Shown piece after piece: positions 38,692-39,943 of a stretch of DNA of 39,943 nt; within the stretch, counting starts at the first letter, position 1; each line of letters begins with the position of its first letter. The stretch spans positions 1 through 39,943 of IMG/VR virus record IMGVR_UViG_3300013138_000003. One strand, written 5' to 3'. The notes under the pieces are model-generated. The model was given only the letters and a program-made list of their open reading frames with translations. It did no database searches and had not been told where the DNA came from. Made by a program: the position numbers and the translations under genes. Source of the stretch: a virus.

Positions 38692-39155
38692 AAAATCCCC
38701 TTGAAAATTGATGGTGAAAATTTAAGTGAAGGATACTCTTCCCTCGTCAAATCCTCAAATTCCAAATCTGCGGTAACGGTCATTACGTTGTATTTTACGT
38801 TGTTCAACCTCATCCCGACAAATTGCGCCTCAACGATGTCCGGCGTATCCTGCCTGATGACAGCGATCGTTACGCTGGGCGGCGTTGATATTGACCTGAT
38901 GGCAATACCTATCTCGCGCGATACGTTGCTGATGGCGAGCTTTGCCGAAGGCTGGGAATCTTCTTTTGAATCGGGGAGGGTTATCTCAAAGGGGAAAGCG
39001 AGATACTCGATATCGTTTGAGGTAATAGCCTTTTTGTTGTTAACCACACATATATTTTCAGAAAGCGACGGATGGCTTATAGTAAGCAGAATGAGAGGTA
39101 AATCTCCCTCGTTCGAGAAAGCGTCTTGTTTTAATTCATCCGAGATATCGCTCAT
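38688..39155 (-). CDS. minor tail protein (DUF1833)
   Basis: 155 residues: LPLILLTISHPSLSENICVV, NDIEYLAFPFEITLPDSKED, SQPSAKLAISNVSREIGIAI. This pattern marks DUF1833, found between minor tail and NlpC/P60 genes (lambda gpL position). Structural part of the tail tip. Confidence 0.88.
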   Translation of the reverse strand: MSDISDELKQDAFSNEGDLPLILLTISHPSLSENICVVNNKKAITSNDIEYLAFPFEITLPDSKEDSQPSAKLAISNVSREIGIAIRSISTPPSVTIAVIRQDTPDIVEAQFVGMRLNNVKYNVMTVTADLEFEDLTREEYPSLKFSPSIFKGIL

Positions 39156-39517
39156 GGTTGGATTTCAAGCTCAAAAGATGCCTGATATAATCTCTCATCG
39201 GTGTTTGTTGCCGGTTTAATACACTTCCATTCCGGCTTATTCTTAAACCGGATTGTTACCGCTTCCTCGGTGAAAGGATGAATCCAAGTGAACGACAACG
39301 AACCCTGTCTGATCGTCGTCCTGAAAAAAGTATAGAACGTCTCCAGCTGGGCGCCGGTCAGCACCATTGAACCTTTGACGGTCTGGGTGATCGCCGTGAA
39401 CCTGTTACGGACTGACGCGGGGCCAGCGTCCATGTCCGTTATCGCCCGGCTTTCGTCATCCTGAGCGGACGAGTCAGCAGAAAGTCTTTGGGGTAATTCG
39501 GCAGGCCAAGTGTCCAT
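39152..39517 (-). CDS. minor tail protein, 121 aa (gpM-like position)
   Basis: MDTWPAELPQRLSADSSAQD, DMDAGPASVRNRFTAITQTV, GSLSFTWIHPFTEEAVTIRF. The motif order matches a common conserved phage tail protein between tape measure and DUF1833. It is the first gene of the tail-tip cluster, separated from the tape measure by the moron island. Confidence 0.82.
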   Translation of the reverse strand: MDTWPAELPQRLSADSSAQDDESRAITDMDAGPASVRNRFTAITQTVKGSMVLTGAQLETFYTFFRTTIRQGSLSFTWIHPFTEEAVTIRFKNKPEWKCIKPATNTDERLYQASFELEIQP

Positions 39518-39537
39518 TGATTACTCCTTTCTTTTAT

Positions 39538-39566
39538 TTGACAAAATCGGAGAAATATGCTATATT
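39538..39566 (+). promoter_or_regulatory. consensus sigma70 promoter for the immunity gene
   Basis: TTGACA (39538..39543), exactly 17 bases, TATATT (39561..39566). The predicted start at about 39573 lies 3 bases before the ATG at 39576. It points against the late operon and would be active in the prophage state. Confidence 0.85.
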
Positions 39567-39575
39567 CTGCGTGAA

Positions 39576-39794
39576 ATGGCTCCTACAAGTGAAACCTTGT
39601 TCAACGCACTTGTTACAATTGCCATTGTCGTCTGTCTTTATTTTCTCCCCTATTTTGTCGCCAAAAATCGCAAGCATGTTAATACAACAGCCATCGGCGT
39701 ATTAAATCTGTTGCTTGGTTGGACTATCATAGGCTGGGTTATCGCCCTTGTCTGGGCCTCCACAGCAAATATAGAAAAGGATGCCAAACCATGA
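39576..39794 (+). CDS. superinfection immunity protein (Imm-like)
   Basis: 72 residues from MAPTSETLFNALVTIAIVVC. Two helices (about 9-28 and 38-62) flank FVAKNRKHVNTTAIGVLNLL LGWTIIGWVIALVWA. The RKHxN...LNLLLGWTxIGWVxALVWA pattern is the signature of the T4 Imm / superinfection-immunity family, inner-membrane proteins that block DNA entry of related phages. The longer frame to 39510 starts upstream of the promoter and is rejected. Lone plus-strand gene inserted in the tail region. Confidence 0.92.
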   Translation: MAPTSETLFNALVTIAIVVCLYFLPYFVAKNRKHVNTTAIGVLNLLLGWTIIGWVIALVWASTANIEKDAKP

Positions 39795-39810
39795 GAATCA
39801 AACTCTTCTA

Positions 39811-39943
39811 TCATTTCCTTACAAAAGGGAAGTTGCTCTCTAATAAATTTTTATCTATCGTTTTCCCACTCGTATTTATAAATCGCAATTCGACAACATA
39901 CCGATCTTCAAGCAATATTTTCTTTTCTAATCCATTCAAGAGG
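39811..39943 (-). CDS. unknown protein, C-terminal part (continues at window start)
   Basis: Same frame as the partial gene at 1..335. From the right edge it reads ...EKKILLEDRYVVELRFINTS then GKTIDKNLLESNFPFVRK and stops with TGA at 39811..39813. The plus-strand frame starting at ATG 39791 in an ATGA overlap with the immunity stop is a shadow of it. The gene converges with the immunity gene, 16 bases apart. Confidence 0.7.
   Translation of the reverse strand, partial: LLNGLEKKILLEDRYVVELRFINTSGKTIDKNLLESNFPFVRK
39821..39943. repeat. terminal direct repeat, right copy (circular join)
   Basis: Exact copy of 1..123. See the left copy: the two mark the join of a circular genome of about 39,820 bp. 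Confidence 0.9.

Noticed and set aside
1-39943. tRNA or rRNA genes
   Set aside because: No cloverleaf with a CCA-side consensus or ribosomal sequence was recognised by reading; none claimed.

Overview
The window is a complete, probably circular genome of a tailed, siphovirus-like phage. The first 123 bases are repeated exactly at the end (1..123 = 39821..39943), so the unique circle is about 39,820 bp and one gene crosses the join. Nearly every gene lies on the minus strand, tightly packed with ATGA overlaps and strong AAGGAGG-type ribosome binding sites. The host is probably an uncultured Gram-negative bacterium: there are lipoproteins with lipoboxes, Sec signal peptides, and genes like glycosyltransferase family 9 and KpsC-type capsule enzymes. 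I cannot name the host. Base composition is near-balanced, with AT-rich stretches around 9.9-11.6 kb and 31.0 kb.

Layout, reading the minus strand in transcription order. Packaging (31434 to 26836): HNH nuclease, P27-type small terminase, ParB-like protein, a methyltransferase-like protein, a DUF5131 protein, large terminase. Next comes a self-contained unit of three small genes with its own promoter and terminator (26630 to 25693). It carries a solitary CRISPR-repeat-like sequence, and it is the best place to look for something new. Head and neck (25556 to 19541): portal, ClpP-like protease, HK97-type capsid, small head protein, a dual-frame gene, connectors, gp10-like protein, tail terminator. 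Then four exported, fibre-like proteins (19554 to 15833), a cluster of small membrane proteins and lipoproteins that may be the lysis cassette (15828 to 14122), a TSCPD-domain protein, and a regulatory region with an XRE repressor (13591).

The early region (about 12459 to 3679) holds a putative cell-wall hydrolase, three DNA methyltransferases, a PD-(D/E)XK nuclease, a replication protein, a RuvC-like resolvase and a run of very small zinc-ribbon proteins. The tail genes resume at 3529: tail tube, frameshifted chaperone, tape measure. After a small moron island on both strands around the join (lipoprotein, unknown gene, superinfection-immunity protein) the tail tip follows (39517 to 34728): minor tail proteins, NlpC/P60 hydrolase, J-like tip protein. 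A short fibre and a glycosyltransferase/methyltransferase/capsule-type cassette close the circle.

The lysis and early modules therefore sit between head and tail genes. This fits the most striking regulatory feature: an almost identical 116-117 bp promoter-plus-hairpin element in front of both the portal operon and the tail-tube operon, which would fire the two halves of the late genes together. An XRE repressor and a superinfection-immunity gene point to a temperate or pseudo-temperate lifestyle, but I see no integrase.
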